Source: Planctomycetia bacterium (lineage in GTDB: Bacteria; Planctomycetota; Phycisphaerae; UBA1845; UTPLA1). From it: a DNA stretch of 64,000 bases. How positions within the stretch are numbered: position 1 is the first letter of the stretch; the number at the start of each line of letters is the position of its first letter. The DNA is taken from positions 3,766,470 through 3,830,469 of the forward strand of contig CP054187.1 in the NCBI GenBank assembly GCA_015200345.1, read 5' to 3'. The position numbers were made by a program, and so were the translations under genes. Below are positions 7,500-16,603 of the stretch, one piece after another. Under the pieces are notes generated by a model, which did no database searches, was not told the origin of the DNA, and was given only the letters and a program-made list of their open reading frames with translations.

Positions 7500-10121
7500 T
7501 CAGGGAATCTGGGCCTGGATGCGGCTGATTTTCTCTTCGACATCGGGGCCGTTCTTGATGCGCTGGGCTTCGCGGTATGCGAGCAGCGCGGCGGTCATGT
7601 CACCGCGCAGGAAAGCCTTGTCACCGCGGTCCATTGCCTGCCCGCGGCGAGCCTGAAGAATCTTGTCCTGAACGTCTTTGCGTGCGGACTCGGGCAATTG
7701 CGGCAAGGCACTGCGATACACCTGTTCCGCCTCGTCGAACTTGCCGGCGAGCATCGCCGCATCACCGCTCTTGACCAGCCGCGCAGCCTCGAAGGCCGGC
7801 GCATAGCGTTCCATCTGGCGACGGGCTTCTTCGGTGTCGGCGTTGTAAAGCGAATTACGGAGGAGGTCTTCGCTGGCAAGGACATCCCCGGCGGCAATGG
7901 CGTGCTTGGCCTGTTCCAGGAAGAGGTGGGCACGTGCGGATTTGAGCTTTGCTTCCACTTCAGCGCTGGGGGCCGATTCGCTGGCGCGTTCGTAGGAACT
8001 CACCGCGCGGCTGAAGTCCCGCGACATCAGGGCTTCGTCTCCGGTCAGGATCCACTCGAACCGATTCTTTGCGTCAATGATTTCTTTCCGCAGATCGCGC
8101 GTTTCACTGGTAATTCGAATGGCTTCGGCCTGCCCCAGGCTGCCGAGGGCCGCGGCAAAGTCGTCGCGCAGGAGCGATCTGCGAGCGTCTTTGAGGGATT
8201 GGCGATAGCGGTAATCCCGCTTGGCGGATTCCAAGGTCTCGCGCAGTGATTCGGAATCGGCGCCGCCTTTGCCGGCGCGCTCCTCGTAAGCGGCAAACGC
8301 GCGTTCGGCGGCGGCAAAATCTTCGCGAGCGAGGGCTTCCATTCCCTCGGTGACCATGCGCTCGTTGTCCTTCTTGTCCCACATGCGCGTCTGAACTTCC
8401 TGGATGCGGAAGGACTCGACTCCCTGCTCGCGCGCGGATGCCAGTCGGAGCTGAACGGCTTCGTAGTCGCTTCGGTCCAGTGCGCGATAGGCTTCGATCA
8501 GATCCAACCAGCCGCCCGCCGCGCGCTGAAGCGCGACATCGGAAGGCTGGGTGAGTTTCATGTTGGACAATTCGCGGAAGCGTGCGCGTGCTTCCTCCAA
8601 TTGTCCGGCTCGGTAGGCGTCTTCCGCCAGCGTGAAGACGATGCGTGCCGGGCTGCGAATCGAACCGTGGAAATAGGACTGCCAGGCCCACTTGCCGCCG
8701 TAGGTGGCCACGGCAATGATCAGTGCCGCCACAAAGGCACTCTTGAGCATGCGCGGGTAGCGTTTTTTGTAGCTCTCGTGGGCCTCGGGGGCAGAGGGAA
8801 CGTGTTCGATGCGCGGAATGACGCGCGCGGCAGGCGGCGTCGCACGGACGTGTCGGCGCGTGCGCGGTCGTGGCGCGGTCGATTGAGCGTCGGCCGGTCT
8901 GCCGACGTGGGAAGTCGACGCCGGGCGCGCCGCGGTCGCCGGTCCACCGGGTGAGACCTGTGCCGCCGGGCGCACGGTATGCGGCTGCGTGGCAGGTCGA
9001 AGCGGCGGAGCCGTTGGCGCGGGCGCGACAGGCTCGGGCGCGGTCGGCCTCGCCTCGACGGGGACCGATGCAGGAGGCTGCCAGAATGACGGCATGAAAC
9101 GAGTGGGCGGTCGAACGGGAGCAGGTCGCGGGACAACGGGCGGGGCCGGTCTGGCTGGCGGTGACGATTTCGCGGCGTTCGACGATGCCGCCAATGTGTC
9201 AATCGCCTCTTCGATGGAGGTGAATCGATCCTCCAGTCGCTTGGCGGTCATTCGCTCAACGACGCTTGCAAGCGACGGTGGCACAAGCGGGTTGACGGCG
9301 TCGGCACGGGGCAGCGTCTCGCGCGGGTTGGCCACCCAGTCGATCCATCGACCAAACCCGGCGGGGCCGGAACCCGCCACCTGTGCGATGAACTGTTCGA
9401 AGGCCCGGCGGCCGACGCATACTTCGTAGAGCGTCATGCCGAGGCTGTAGACATCGACGCGATCATCGTAGCCCTGCTCCATGAGCAGTTCTGGCGCGGC
9501 GTAACGAGGTGTGATCACCGGCGGGCGGCTGGCATCGCTTTCGTGGGCCGCGCAGGAGAGGTTTGCGATCTTTCCGACGCCGCTGGGTGTGACCAGAATG
9601 TTCGTCGGGTCGATGCATCGATGGACGATGCTCAAGCTGTGAAGCAGTTTCAGCCCCGCGCCGGCCGTCCGAAGCAGCCGGGGGGCATCCCTGGGTCCGA
9701 CGCGGCGTTTGGCGATCAGAGAATCGAGCCAGTGGCCATCGACGTATTCCTCGACGATAAACAGCCCGACTTCATCCTCGATGAGTTCGAAGACGTTGAC
9801 GACGAATCGCGGGTCGAAGGAGCAGCGGGCGAGGAAATGCGCTTCGCGCTTGAAATTTCCGCAGGCAATGGGGTCGTCGAGCAGATCGGTCGCCATCTGC
9901 TTGAGCGTCACGAGGCGATCCAGCATGCCGTCGCGTGCTTTGTAAACGACGGCGTGGTGATACGTTCGGATGCGCTCGAGGATGCGATACTTTCCCAGTC
10001 CGGTGCCGGTCGGCAGACCGGGGTGCAGGGGCTGCGCGCGCGATTCCGGCGCGCCGCCGGGCAAGGCGTCGCCTGCGGCGTCCGGTGGCTGACCGGGCTG
10101 ACGATGCTGCGAATCTGTCAT
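7500..10121 (-). CDS. Membrane-anchored pseudokinase with extracytoplasmic TPR-like region
   Basis: An 873-residue protein. Residues about 45-310 have a Ser/Thr kinase fold: VVYKARD, Lys74 in VTLKQM, the catalytic-loop position IVHRCIDPTNIL (165-176), and YAAPELLMEQGYDDRVDVYS, the APE and helix F region. Key residues are missing: the glycine loop is IRTYHHAVVY with no Gly, HRD is His-Arg-Cys169, and DFG is Asn187-Leu-Ser. It is therefore probably catalytically dead. A Pro/Ala-rich linker (about 315-440), one transmembrane helix (about 459-480) and a long helical TPR-like region follow (AERAFAAYEERAGKG, KFDEAEQVYRSALPQL), which would lie outside the cytoplasm. Divergent from the RND adaptor gene. 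Probably a signalling scaffold; partners unknown. Confidence 0.85.
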   Translation of the reverse strand: MTDSQHRQPGQPPDAAGDALPGGAPESRAQPLHPGLPTGTGLGKYRILERIRTYHHAVVYKARDGMLDRLVTLKQMATDLLDDPIACGNFKREAHFLARCSFDPRFVVNVFELIEDEVGLFIVEEYVDGHWLDSLIAKRRVGPRDAPRLLRTAGAGLKLLHSLSIVHRCIDPTNILVTPSGVGKIANLSCAAHESDASRPPVITPRYAAPELLMEQGYDDRVDVYSLGMTLYEVCVGRRAFEQFIAQVAGSGPAGFGRWIDWVANPRETLPRADAVNPLVPPSLASVVERMTAKRLEDRFTSIEEAIDTLAASSNAAKSSPPARPAPPVVPRPAPVRPPTRFMPSFWQPPASVPVEARPTAPEPVAPAPTAPPLRPATQPHTVRPAAQVSPGGPATAARPASTSHVGRPADAQSTAPRPRTRRHVRATPPAARVIPRIEHVPSAPEAHESYKKRYPRMLKSAFVAALIIAVATYGGKWAWQSYFHGSIRSPARIVFTLAEDAYRAGQLEEARARFRELSNMKLTQPSDVALQRAAGGWLDLIEAYRALDRSDYEAVQLRLASAREQGVESFRIQEVQTRMWDKKDNERMVTEGMEALAREDFAAAERAFAAYEERAGKGGADSESLRETLESAKRDYRYRQSLKDARRSLLRDDFAAALGSLGQAEAIRITSETRDLRKEIIDAKNRFEWILTGDEALMSRDFSRAVSSYERASESAPSAEVEAKLKSARAHLFLEQAKHAIAAGDVLASEDLLRNSLYNADTEEARRQMERYAPAFEAARLVKSGDAAMLAGKFDEAEQVYRSALPQLPESARKDVQDKILQARRGQAMDRGDKAFLRGDMTAALLAYREAQRIKNGPDVEEKISRIQAQIP

Positions 10122-10324
10122 TTATCAGCTCGACTGGGTCGGCGAAAGTTCGCCGGGCTGGCCACTCCCCTCGCGGCCGGCTCGCGTCGCTGTGATACTG
10201 CAAGTATACCCGTTCTAACCGCTGGAATCAGCCTTGGTGAATGCGGTAAAGGCCGACCTTGCCGGGGTCCTGTCTTGGGGCGGTCGATGAACGAGACGAT
10301 ATTGGACCTGCGATTTCGGCCGCG

Positions 10325-10352
10325 TTGCCAGATGCCTGATCGGACCTAGAAT
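10325..10352 (+). promoter_or_regulatory. Candidate sigma70-type promoter for the RND adaptor gene
   Basis: TTGCCA (10325-10330) and TAGAAT (10347-10352) are separated by 16 bases; each matches the consensus at 5 of 6 positions. The -10 ends only 6 bases before the ATG at 10359 and no Shine-Dalgarno sequence is visible, so the transcript would be leaderless or would use the in-frame ATG at 10365. Pattern match only. Confidence 0.35.
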
Positions 10353-10358
10353 CCGGAC

Positions 10359-11651
10359 ATGTCAATGAACGTGAAGCGCGGGCTGGGGTTTGGAAGAATC
10401 GGTAGCCTGATAGCCGTTATCGTAGCGCATTCGCTGACGGTTTCGATGGCGCGGGGTCAACCCGCCATGGCGCGCGCCGTGGAAGTTGCAGCGGTGGAGC
10501 GCGAACTTGTCGCGCCGACCATTCAACTGGTCGGCACGGTCCGGCCGCGCATTCGCACGATTGTGGCAACCGAAATCGCGGGTCTGGTGTCCGAGTTGCC
10601 GGTGGAAGAGGGGGACTCGGTGAAGAAGGGCGACGTGCTTTGCCGGCTGCGCGAGACCCAGCGGCAACTTGCCCTGGATGAATCCAAGGCGAGGCTGTCG
10701 GAGTTGGGGGATGTCATCGTGGAGCGCGAGGCGATGCTGCGCAAGACGGAGTTCGAGGCGCAGCGGATGGAAGGGCTGTACAAGCTGGAGCGCTGCACCG
10801 AGAAGGAGTTCCGCGATGCGCGCGAGGAGTACGAGGCGGCCAAGGGGCGCCACCAGCAGGCGGTCCACGCGCACGCGGCCTATCAGGCGACGGTCGATCG
10901 CATGGCAGACGATGTGTCACGGATGACGATCCGCGCGCCGTGTGATGGGTTTGTGGTCAGCAAGCAGACCGAGATCGGCAGTTGGGTGGAGTTAGGCGGG
11001 GCGGTGGTGGAGCTGATTGATCTGTCGACGGTCAAAGTGCGCGTGTCCGCGCCGGAGTCGGCCGCACCGTGGTGCGAGCCGGGCGAGCCGGTGGTGGTTC
11101 ACATCGACGCATTGGGACGGAGCTTCGATGGGAAGATCGCACGCCGCGTTCCGGATGCCGATCCACAGGCACGAACGGTGCCGATTGAAGTCGATGTGCC
11201 GAATGCCAAGGCGGAAATCCTGGCAGGAATGTTTGCTCGTGTAGCGGTGCCGAACGGGCCACGACGAATGGCGCCGATCGTGCCCAAGGATGCGGTGGTG
11301 GTGCGCGGCGCGCAGCAGATGGTGTTTTCCATCACAGAAACAGCTGAAGGGTTTCTGGCTGTTCCGGTTTCGGTGAAGATCGAGTCAGAGCTAGCCGATC
11401 GTGTGTCGATTTCCGGGGCGGGCGTGGAGGCATTGCGAGCGGTCGTGATCCGCGGCAACGAGTACCTGTTCGGGCCTACACCGGTCGGTTTGTCACCAGA
11501 GTCCGCCGCGATGCTGAAACCGGCCCGCGCACCGACGAGTCAGCCAACGGGGCCGACCACCCAGCCTGTGGCGCCGAAGCGCACGGCGATGATCCATGAT
11601 TTCCTGCCTGCTTACCTGATCGGCCACGGGGGCCGGCCGCGCACCTGTTGA
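10359..11651 (+). CDS. RND efflux periplasmic adaptor subunit (HlyD/AcrA family)
   Basis: A 430-residue membrane-fusion protein that would bridge the inner-membrane pump and an outer-membrane channel. After an N-terminal hydrophobic signal (GSLIAVIVAHSLTVSMARG) comes the split lipoyl (biotinyl-like) domain: IVATEIAGLVSELPVEEGDS and VKKGDVLCRLRE, then a helical hairpin (residues about 110-180), the second lipoyl half MTIRAPCDGFVVSKQTEIGS, and beta-barrel segments (GSWVELGGAVVELIDLSTVK). The C-terminus is Thr/Pro/Gln-rich. The pump gene starts 13 bases downstream. No TolC-type outer membrane channel is encoded nearby. The exported substrate cannot be inferred. Confidence 0.9.
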   Translation: MSMNVKRGLGFGRIGSLIAVIVAHSLTVSMARGQPAMARAVEVAAVERELVAPTIQLVGTVRPRIRTIVATEIAGLVSELPVEEGDSVKKGDVLCRLRETQRQLALDESKARLSELGDVIVEREAMLRKTEFEAQRMEGLYKLERCTEKEFRDAREEYEAAKGRHQQAVHAHAAYQATVDRMADDVSRMTIRAPCDGFVVSKQTEIGSWVELGGAVVELIDLSTVKVRVSAPESAAPWCEPGEPVVVHIDALGRSFDGKIARRVPDADPQARTVPIEVDVPNAKAEILAGMFARVAVPNGPRRMAPIVPKDAVVVRGAQQMVFSITETAEGFLAVPVSVKIESELADRVSISGAGVEALRAVVIRGNEYLFGPTPVGLSPESAAMLKPARAPTSQPTGPTTQPVAPKRTAMIHDFLPAYLIGHGGRPRTC

Positions 11652-11664
11652 AGGCGCCAGCTCC

Positions 11665-14600
11665 ATGAACGTGATTGACTTTTTCATTAAGAACCCGGTC
11701 AAGGTGGCCGTCGGCGTGCTGCTGCTGGTGTTGTTCGGTTTGTTGACCGTGGTGCCGCCGTCGATCCTTCCGTCGCCGATTCGCGTACCGGTTCAGTTGA
11801 CGCCGAACATGGATGAGCCGGTGGTGTCGGTGACGACGCTTTGGGAGGGGGCCAGCCCGGAGGAAGTCGAGCGCGAGATCATCGATCCGCAGGAAGAGGT
11901 GCTCAAGAGCGTCACGGGCCTGAAAAAGCTGACGTCGGCGGCGTCGCAGGGCAGCGGGGCGATCACGCTGGAGTTCGTCGTCGGCACGAATCAGGACGTG
12001 GCGAAGCAGGACGTGAGCGATGCGTTGCGTCGGGTGAAGTACCAGATTCCGCTGAATGAGTTTGAGAATCCGATCGTGATATCGGGTCGGCCGTTCGGGC
12101 AGGAGGCGATTGCGTGGATGATTCTGTCCAGCGAGGCGCCGGACGTGTCGGTTCCCTCGATGAAGACTTTTGTAGATGATAACGTCAAATCGGTGCTGGA
12201 GCGGGTGGAGGGGATCGCGTCGATCGGGGTGTATGGCGGGCGCGAGCGCGAGGTGCAGGTGGTCGCGGACCCGTGGCGGCTGGCGCAGGCGGGGATCACG
12301 TTCAACGAGTTGGCGCAGGCGTTGACGAGCCAGAATACGAACGTTTCGGCCGGTGCGAGTTCGCAGGGCAAGCGGGACATCGTGATTCGCACGATGGGTC
12401 AGTTCACGTCGCTGGAGGAGGTTCGTCAGACGGTGATCAAGACCGGTCCGGGCGGGCCGATCCGCGTGGGCGACGTGGCCGAGGTGCGGGACGATTTCAA
12501 GAAGCAATACGAGTTCGTTCGGAGCAAGGGGCGCGAGGTGATCGCGCTGGCGGCCTATCGCGAGACAAACGCGAACGTGATCGAGACGATGGAAGGGCTG
12601 CGTGAAGCGGTGGCCGGCGTGAACCGGGAGGTGCTGGCGCCGCGGGGCCTGGACTTGGAATTGACGAATGTCTATGATCAGACGGTGTACATTCACTCGG
12701 CGATCGGGCTGGTCAAGGACAACATTTATTTCGGCGGCGCGCTGGCGGTGGTCGTGTTGTGGCTGTTTCTGCGGAGCTGGTCGGCGACGGGCATCGTGGC
12801 GCTGGCGATCCCGATCTCGGTCATCGGCACGTTCCTGGTGATTCCGCTGGCGGATCGCACGGTGAACGTTGTGATGCTGGCGGGTCTGGCGTTCGCGGTC
12901 GGCATGGTTGTCGATAACGCGATCGTGGTGTTGGAGAACATCTACCGCCACATGGAGATGGGCAAGCCGCGGGAGCAGGCGGCGCTGGAAGGATCGGCCG
13001 AGGTCTGGGGCGCCGTGTTGGCGAATTCCCTGACGACGGCGATCGTGTTTCTTCCGATTATCTTTGTGAAGGAAGAGGCTGGTCAGTTGTTTCGCGATAT
13101 CGCGATTGCGATCTCGGCGGCGGTTCTGTTGTCGTTGGTGGTGTCGCTGACGGTGATTCCGCCTTTGGCGGCGCGGTATCTTGTGTCAAGCCGTGCGAAG
13201 GCGCGCGAAGAGGGCGGGCGCATCGCGCACGCGCTGGGGCGATTCGTCGGATGGATCAACGGACGAGTGGGAACGCGGCTGGCTGTGGTGCTGATTGCGA
13301 CGTTCGGCTCTGTGTGGTTGTCCATGCGCTTGGCGCCGGAGCCAAGTTACCTGCCGTCCGGGAATCAGAATTTGATTTTTGGGTTCCTGATTACGCCGCC
13401 GGGCTACAACGCGCAGGAGTTTCGCCAAATCGGCATCTCGCTGGAGGAGGGCGACCCCGCGAAGGGGCAGATCGGGATTCGGCCGTTCTGGGAGGCGGAA
13501 CCGGGTTCGGAGCAGTACGCGAAGCTGTTGAGCGATTGGAACACCATGGTGGAGAAGTTTGTCGTTCCTGGAAAGCAGGCGGAAATCGCATCGCAGGAGG
13601 CGATTCTGAAGGACGGCAAGAGTGATCGTCGGGAGCGAGCCGATGCCCGCGCCCGCATTCGCGAGCTGCGGCGCGATATTGCGCTGTGGCGCACCCCGCC
13701 ACCGCCGATTGACAATTTCTTCTACGTTTCGTTCGGCGGACAGGCGATCATGGGGTGCTCGAGCAAGGATCCCGGCAATGTGCGGCCGTTGCTCAACGTG
13801 CTGAACAGCACGGGTTTTTCCATACCGGATTCGTTCGCGATTTTTTTTCAGACTTCGATTTTTACCAATCTCGGCGAGAGCAACTCCGTCGAAGTGGAAG
13901 TGCGTGGCGACGATCTCGATCGCGTCACCGCCGCAGCGGGCAACATCGCGATGGCGTGCCGGGAGCGATTCGGGAATATGCCGGAGTCGACGCCTCGAAA
14001 CTTCCAACTTGGCCGGCGCGAGGATCGGCTCGTTCCCGATCGCGTGCGCGCGGGGGAGGTGGGACTGAACGTGGCGGACATCGGGTCCATCGTTCGTGCC
14101 TGTGGCGATGGGCGCGTGGTGGGGCAGTATCGCGAGGGGGGCGATAGCGTCGATTTGACGATCAAGTTCGCCGGGTTGGACGACCCGGACCAGGCGCGTG
14201 GCGCGACCAGCCGAATCACGGAGACGCCCGTATTCACCCCGTCCGGCCGGATCGTGCCGTTGTCGTCGGTGTGTCGGCTGGAGCGGACGACGGCTCCACA
14301 GGAGATCGACCACATCGAGACGCAGCGCTCTGTGAAGCTCACGATTCGCCCGCCGGAGGGCATGGCGTTGCCGGAGGTGATCAACACGATTCAGGACGAG
14401 ATCGTCGCGCCGATGCGCGCGAGCGGCTACGGCCCGCAGCAGCTCAAGATTGAGCCGGGCATCATTGTCAGCCTTGCGGGGAACGCGGACAAACTGCGCA
14501 CGACCTGGGACGCGCTCAAATGGCTGCTGCTTCTGTCATTTCTGATCTGCTACCTGCTCATGGCGGGCCTGTTCGAGTCCTTTGCCTATCCGTTTGTCAT

Positions 14601-15237
14601 CATCTTCACGGTGCCGTTCGCGGTGATCGGCGGGTTCATCGGCTTGGCGCTGGTCAATCAATGGACCTGGTCGAACCCATCGCTGGCCGTGCAGCAGCTT
14701 GACATGCTGACCATTCTCGGATTCGTGATCCTGCTGGGCATTGTCGTGAATAATGGCATTCTCATTGTGCATCAGTCGCTGAATTACATGAGTTACGGCC
14801 GCACGGCGCAAGCGGCCATTGTTGAGTCCGTTCAGTCCCGTCTGCGGCCGATTCTGATGACCGTGATGACGACCTTTTTTGGCCAATTGCCACTGGTGAT
14901 TCGACCAGGCTCCGGGGCGGAGTTGTATCGCGGACTGGGGGCGGTCGTGCTGGGCGGTTTGCTGGTTTCGACCCTCTTCACGCTGATCGTGGTACCGGCC
15001 GTGTTGTCGCTCTTCCTCGGGGCGCGCCTGCACTTGAGCCGGGCGCTGTTCGGACGGCGCGCGCGGCAGGCGGGCGGGGAGATCGCGTTGGCGGCCGCAG
15101 GTTCAGCGCCGTTTTCCATTCAGGAAGGCACTCCATCCTTTGTCGGCGCCACGGCCGGCGCTTCGGTGCAATCGGCGCCCGCAATGGAGTCAGATGACGA
15201 GCCGCAGCCGCTCGCCGCGTCCCCCCGTCAGGGCTAG
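11665..15237 (+). CDS. RND efflux pump permease (AcrB/HAE1 type) with large porter-domain insert
   Basis: Proton-driven inner-membrane export pump. It starts with a classic first helix (MNVIDFFIKNPVKVAVGVLL) and has the porter motif EGASPEEVEREIIDPQEEVL, the transmembrane motif GLAFAVGMVVDNAIVVLENI containing the proton-relay Asp, and a second helical bundle near residues 945-1130 (LLSFLICYLLMAGLFESFAY, GFVILLGIVVNNGILIVHQS). At 1190 residues it is longer than the usual 1000-1050. The extra sequence is mainly a hydrophilic segment of about 100 residues after NLIFGFLITPPGYNAQEF, containing a charged helix (KSDRRERADARARIRELRRD). Paired with the adaptor gene just upstream. Confidence 0.95.
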   Translation: MNVIDFFIKNPVKVAVGVLLLVLFGLLTVVPPSILPSPIRVPVQLTPNMDEPVVSVTTLWEGASPEEVEREIIDPQEEVLKSVTGLKKLTSAASQGSGAITLEFVVGTNQDVAKQDVSDALRRVKYQIPLNEFENPIVISGRPFGQEAIAWMILSSEAPDVSVPSMKTFVDDNVKSVLERVEGIASIGVYGGREREVQVVADPWRLAQAGITFNELAQALTSQNTNVSAGASSQGKRDIVIRTMGQFTSLEEVRQTVIKTGPGGPIRVGDVAEVRDDFKKQYEFVRSKGREVIALAAYRETNANVIETMEGLREAVAGVNREVLAPRGLDLELTNVYDQTVYIHSAIGLVKDNIYFGGALAVVVLWLFLRSWSATGIVALAIPISVIGTFLVIPLADRTVNVVMLAGLAFAVGMVVDNAIVVLENIYRHMEMGKPREQAALEGSAEVWGAVLANSLTTAIVFLPIIFVKEEAGQLFRDIAIAISAAVLLSLVVSLTVIPPLAARYLVSSRAKAREEGGRIAHALGRFVGWINGRVGTRLAVVLIATFGSVWLSMRLAPEPSYLPSGNQNLIFGFLITPPGYNAQEFRQIGISLEEGDPAKGQIGIRPFWEAEPGSEQYAKLLSDWNTMVEKFVVPGKQAEIASQEAILKDGKSDRRERADARARIRELRRDIALWRTPPPPIDNFFYVSFGGQAIMGCSSKDPGNVRPLLNVLNSTGFSIPDSFAIFFQTSIFTNLGESNSVEVEVRGDDLDRVTAAAGNIAMACRERFGNMPESTPRNFQLGRREDRLVPDRVRAGEVGLNVADIGSIVRACGDGRVVGQYREGGDSVDLTIKFAGLDDPDQARGATSRITETPVFTPSGRIVPLSSVCRLERTTAPQEIDHIETQRSVKLTIRPPEGMALPEVINTIQDEIVAPMRASGYGPQQLKIEPGIIVSLAGNADKLRTTWDALKWLLLLSFLICYLLMAGLFESFAYPFVIIFTVPFAVIGGFIGLALVNQWTWSNPSLAVQQLDMLTILGFVILLGIVVNNGILIVHQSLNYMSYGRTAQAAIVESVQSRLRPILMTVMTTFFGQLPLVIRPGSGAELYRGLGAVVLGGLLVSTLFTLIVVPAVLSLFLGARLHLSRALFGRRARQAGGEIALAAAGSAPFSIQEGTPSFVGATAGASVQSAPAMESDDEPQPLAASPRQG

Positions 15238-15299
15238 AATCGCCGCTGGTGTCTCCGTGGAAATGGGGCCGGGTTGTGTGCGCGGGGCTGGAGCTTGTC

Positions 15300-16115
15300 A
15301 TGCGTCTGATTCGATTCCTCGATTGCGACGGAAAGGTGCGTTACGGGCGGCCTGCGGATCCCGAGCGCGCATTTCCCGTGGTGGGTGACATTTATACGGA
15401 GTACGAAGTCGCAGATCGACCGATCCCGATCCTGGCGCGGCTTGCGCCGGTGGATCCGCCCAACATCTTCGCGATCGGGCGGAACTACGTTGAGCACGCC
15501 AAAGAGATGAGCGCCGAGGTGGAGAAGGAGCCGCTCATTTTTCTGAAGGCGACGACGTCGGTCATTGGTCCGGATGAGCCGATCATCCTGCCGGCGTCGG
15601 CCCCGGACGAAGTGGACTTCGAGGCGGAATTGGCCGTCGTCATCGGGCGTCCGGCACGGAATGTGCCGGAGTCGCGGGCGATGGAACATGTGCTGGGATT
15701 CACGGCGGCGAACGATGTCACGGCGCGTGATTGTCAGAAACGGCGCGACAAACAATGGGCACGTGGAAAGAGTTTCGACACGTTCTGCCCGCTCGGCCCG
15801 GACTTGGTGCCGGCCGGCAGCCTCGACCCCGGTCGGCTGACGGTTCGATCCATTCTGAACGGCCGGGAGATGCAATCCGGCAACACGGGCGACATGATTT
15901 TTTCCGTGTCGTTTCTTGTCAGCTATTTGTCACACCAGTTTCGTCTGCTGCCGGGCACGGTGATCCTCACTGGTACGCCGCCGGGCGTCGGTGCTGCGCG
16001 GACGCCGCCGGTCTTCCTTCGAGCGGGGGATGTCATCGAGGTGGAGATCGAAGCGATCGGGCGGCTGACGAATCGCGTAGAAGCGGCGTCCACGCCCGCG
16101 TCCCATATCGCTTGA
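15300..16115 (+). CDS. Fumarylacetoacetate hydrolase (FAH) family protein
   Basis: A 271-residue member of the FAH superfamily, metal-dependent enzymes that cleave or decarboxylate 2-oxo acids, such as fumarylpyruvate hydrolase and oxaloacetate decarboxylase. Family motifs: FAIGRNYVEHAKEM, PLIFLKATTSVIGPDEPI, the metal-binding stretch DEVDFEAELAVVIG, FTAANDVTARDCQ, GKSFDTFCPLGP, and the C-terminal LLPGTVILTGTPPGVGAART. The in-frame start at 15249 adds 17 residues without homology; the ATG at 15300 is preferred. It lies 62 bases after the pump gene. The substrate is not determinable from sequence. Confidence 0.9.
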   Translation: MRLIRFLDCDGKVRYGRPADPERAFPVVGDIYTEYEVADRPIPILARLAPVDPPNIFAIGRNYVEHAKEMSAEVEKEPLIFLKATTSVIGPDEPIILPASAPDEVDFEAELAVVIGRPARNVPESRAMEHVLGFTAANDVTARDCQKRRDKQWARGKSFDTFCPLGPDLVPAGSLDPGRLTVRSILNGREMQSGNTGDMIFSVSFLVSYLSHQFRLLPGTVILTGTPPGVGAARTPPVFLRAGDVIEVEIEAIGRLTNRVEAASTPASHIA

Positions 16116-16168
16116 CGGACTCGCCCAGAATTGAACTGTTCGGACGCATGAGCCGATAGGCCCATGCC

Positions 16169-16603
16169 ATGAGCCATGATCCGATCAATGCCGCTGCGCG
16201 CCAATTCCAGCGCCATGCGACGCAGTATCGCGCGCGAATCGAACCGCATCCCGATCAGGCCGAGCAGTTTCGATTGAGTTATTCCGGATTCTCGGACGAT
16301 CTGGCGGTTGTCGACGTGAGCGCCGGCGGCCTTGCGTTGCACGCTTGTTTCTTCGTGCCGCGCAATCTGCGCCTGGCTGTCACCATTCTCGAACTGAAGA
16401 CGGCGGATGGCAGGCAGTTGGGCGATATCACGGTGCGCGCGGTGGTGCGGCGCTGCGTGCTCGTGGATTACAAACCTACGTACCAGGTCGGCCTGCAATT
16501 CATCGATCCGACTGGCACAGACGAAAAGATGTTCGTCCAGGTGGCGACGGATGCGGGCGCGATCACGTCGGCCGGGCGTCTGGAGGCAGCCGGTGTTCGT
16601 TAA
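16169..16603 (+). CDS. PilZ-domain-like protein
   Basis: A 144-residue protein with the layout of a single PilZ domain: VVDVSAGGLALHA corresponds to the (D/N)xSxxG element and YQVGLQFIDPTGTDEK to the closing strand and helix. PilZ domains often bind cyclic di-GMP. The usual RxxxR motif could be RARIEP near residue 22, but it is not canonical, so nucleotide binding is uncertain. The end of the gene overlaps the GTG start of the GspE-type ATPase by 11 bases, so the two are translationally coupled. This position suggests it adjusts assembly ATPase activity. Confidence 0.7.
   Translation: MSHDPINAAARQFQRHATQYRARIEPHPDQAEQFRLSYSGFSDDLAVVDVSAGGLALHACFFVPRNLRLAVTILELKTADGRQLGDITVRAVVRRCVLVDYKPTYQVGLQFIDPTGTDEKMFVQVATDAGAITSAGRLEAAGVR

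Noticed and set aside
11476-12951. Antisense open frame of 491 codons opposite the RND genes
   Set aside because: Strong RND homology on the plus strand; the mirror protein is mostly Arg, His and Gln.
13840-13870. T-rich run resembling a terminator
   Set aside because: It lies inside the RND pump coding sequence and has no stable GC stem in front of it.
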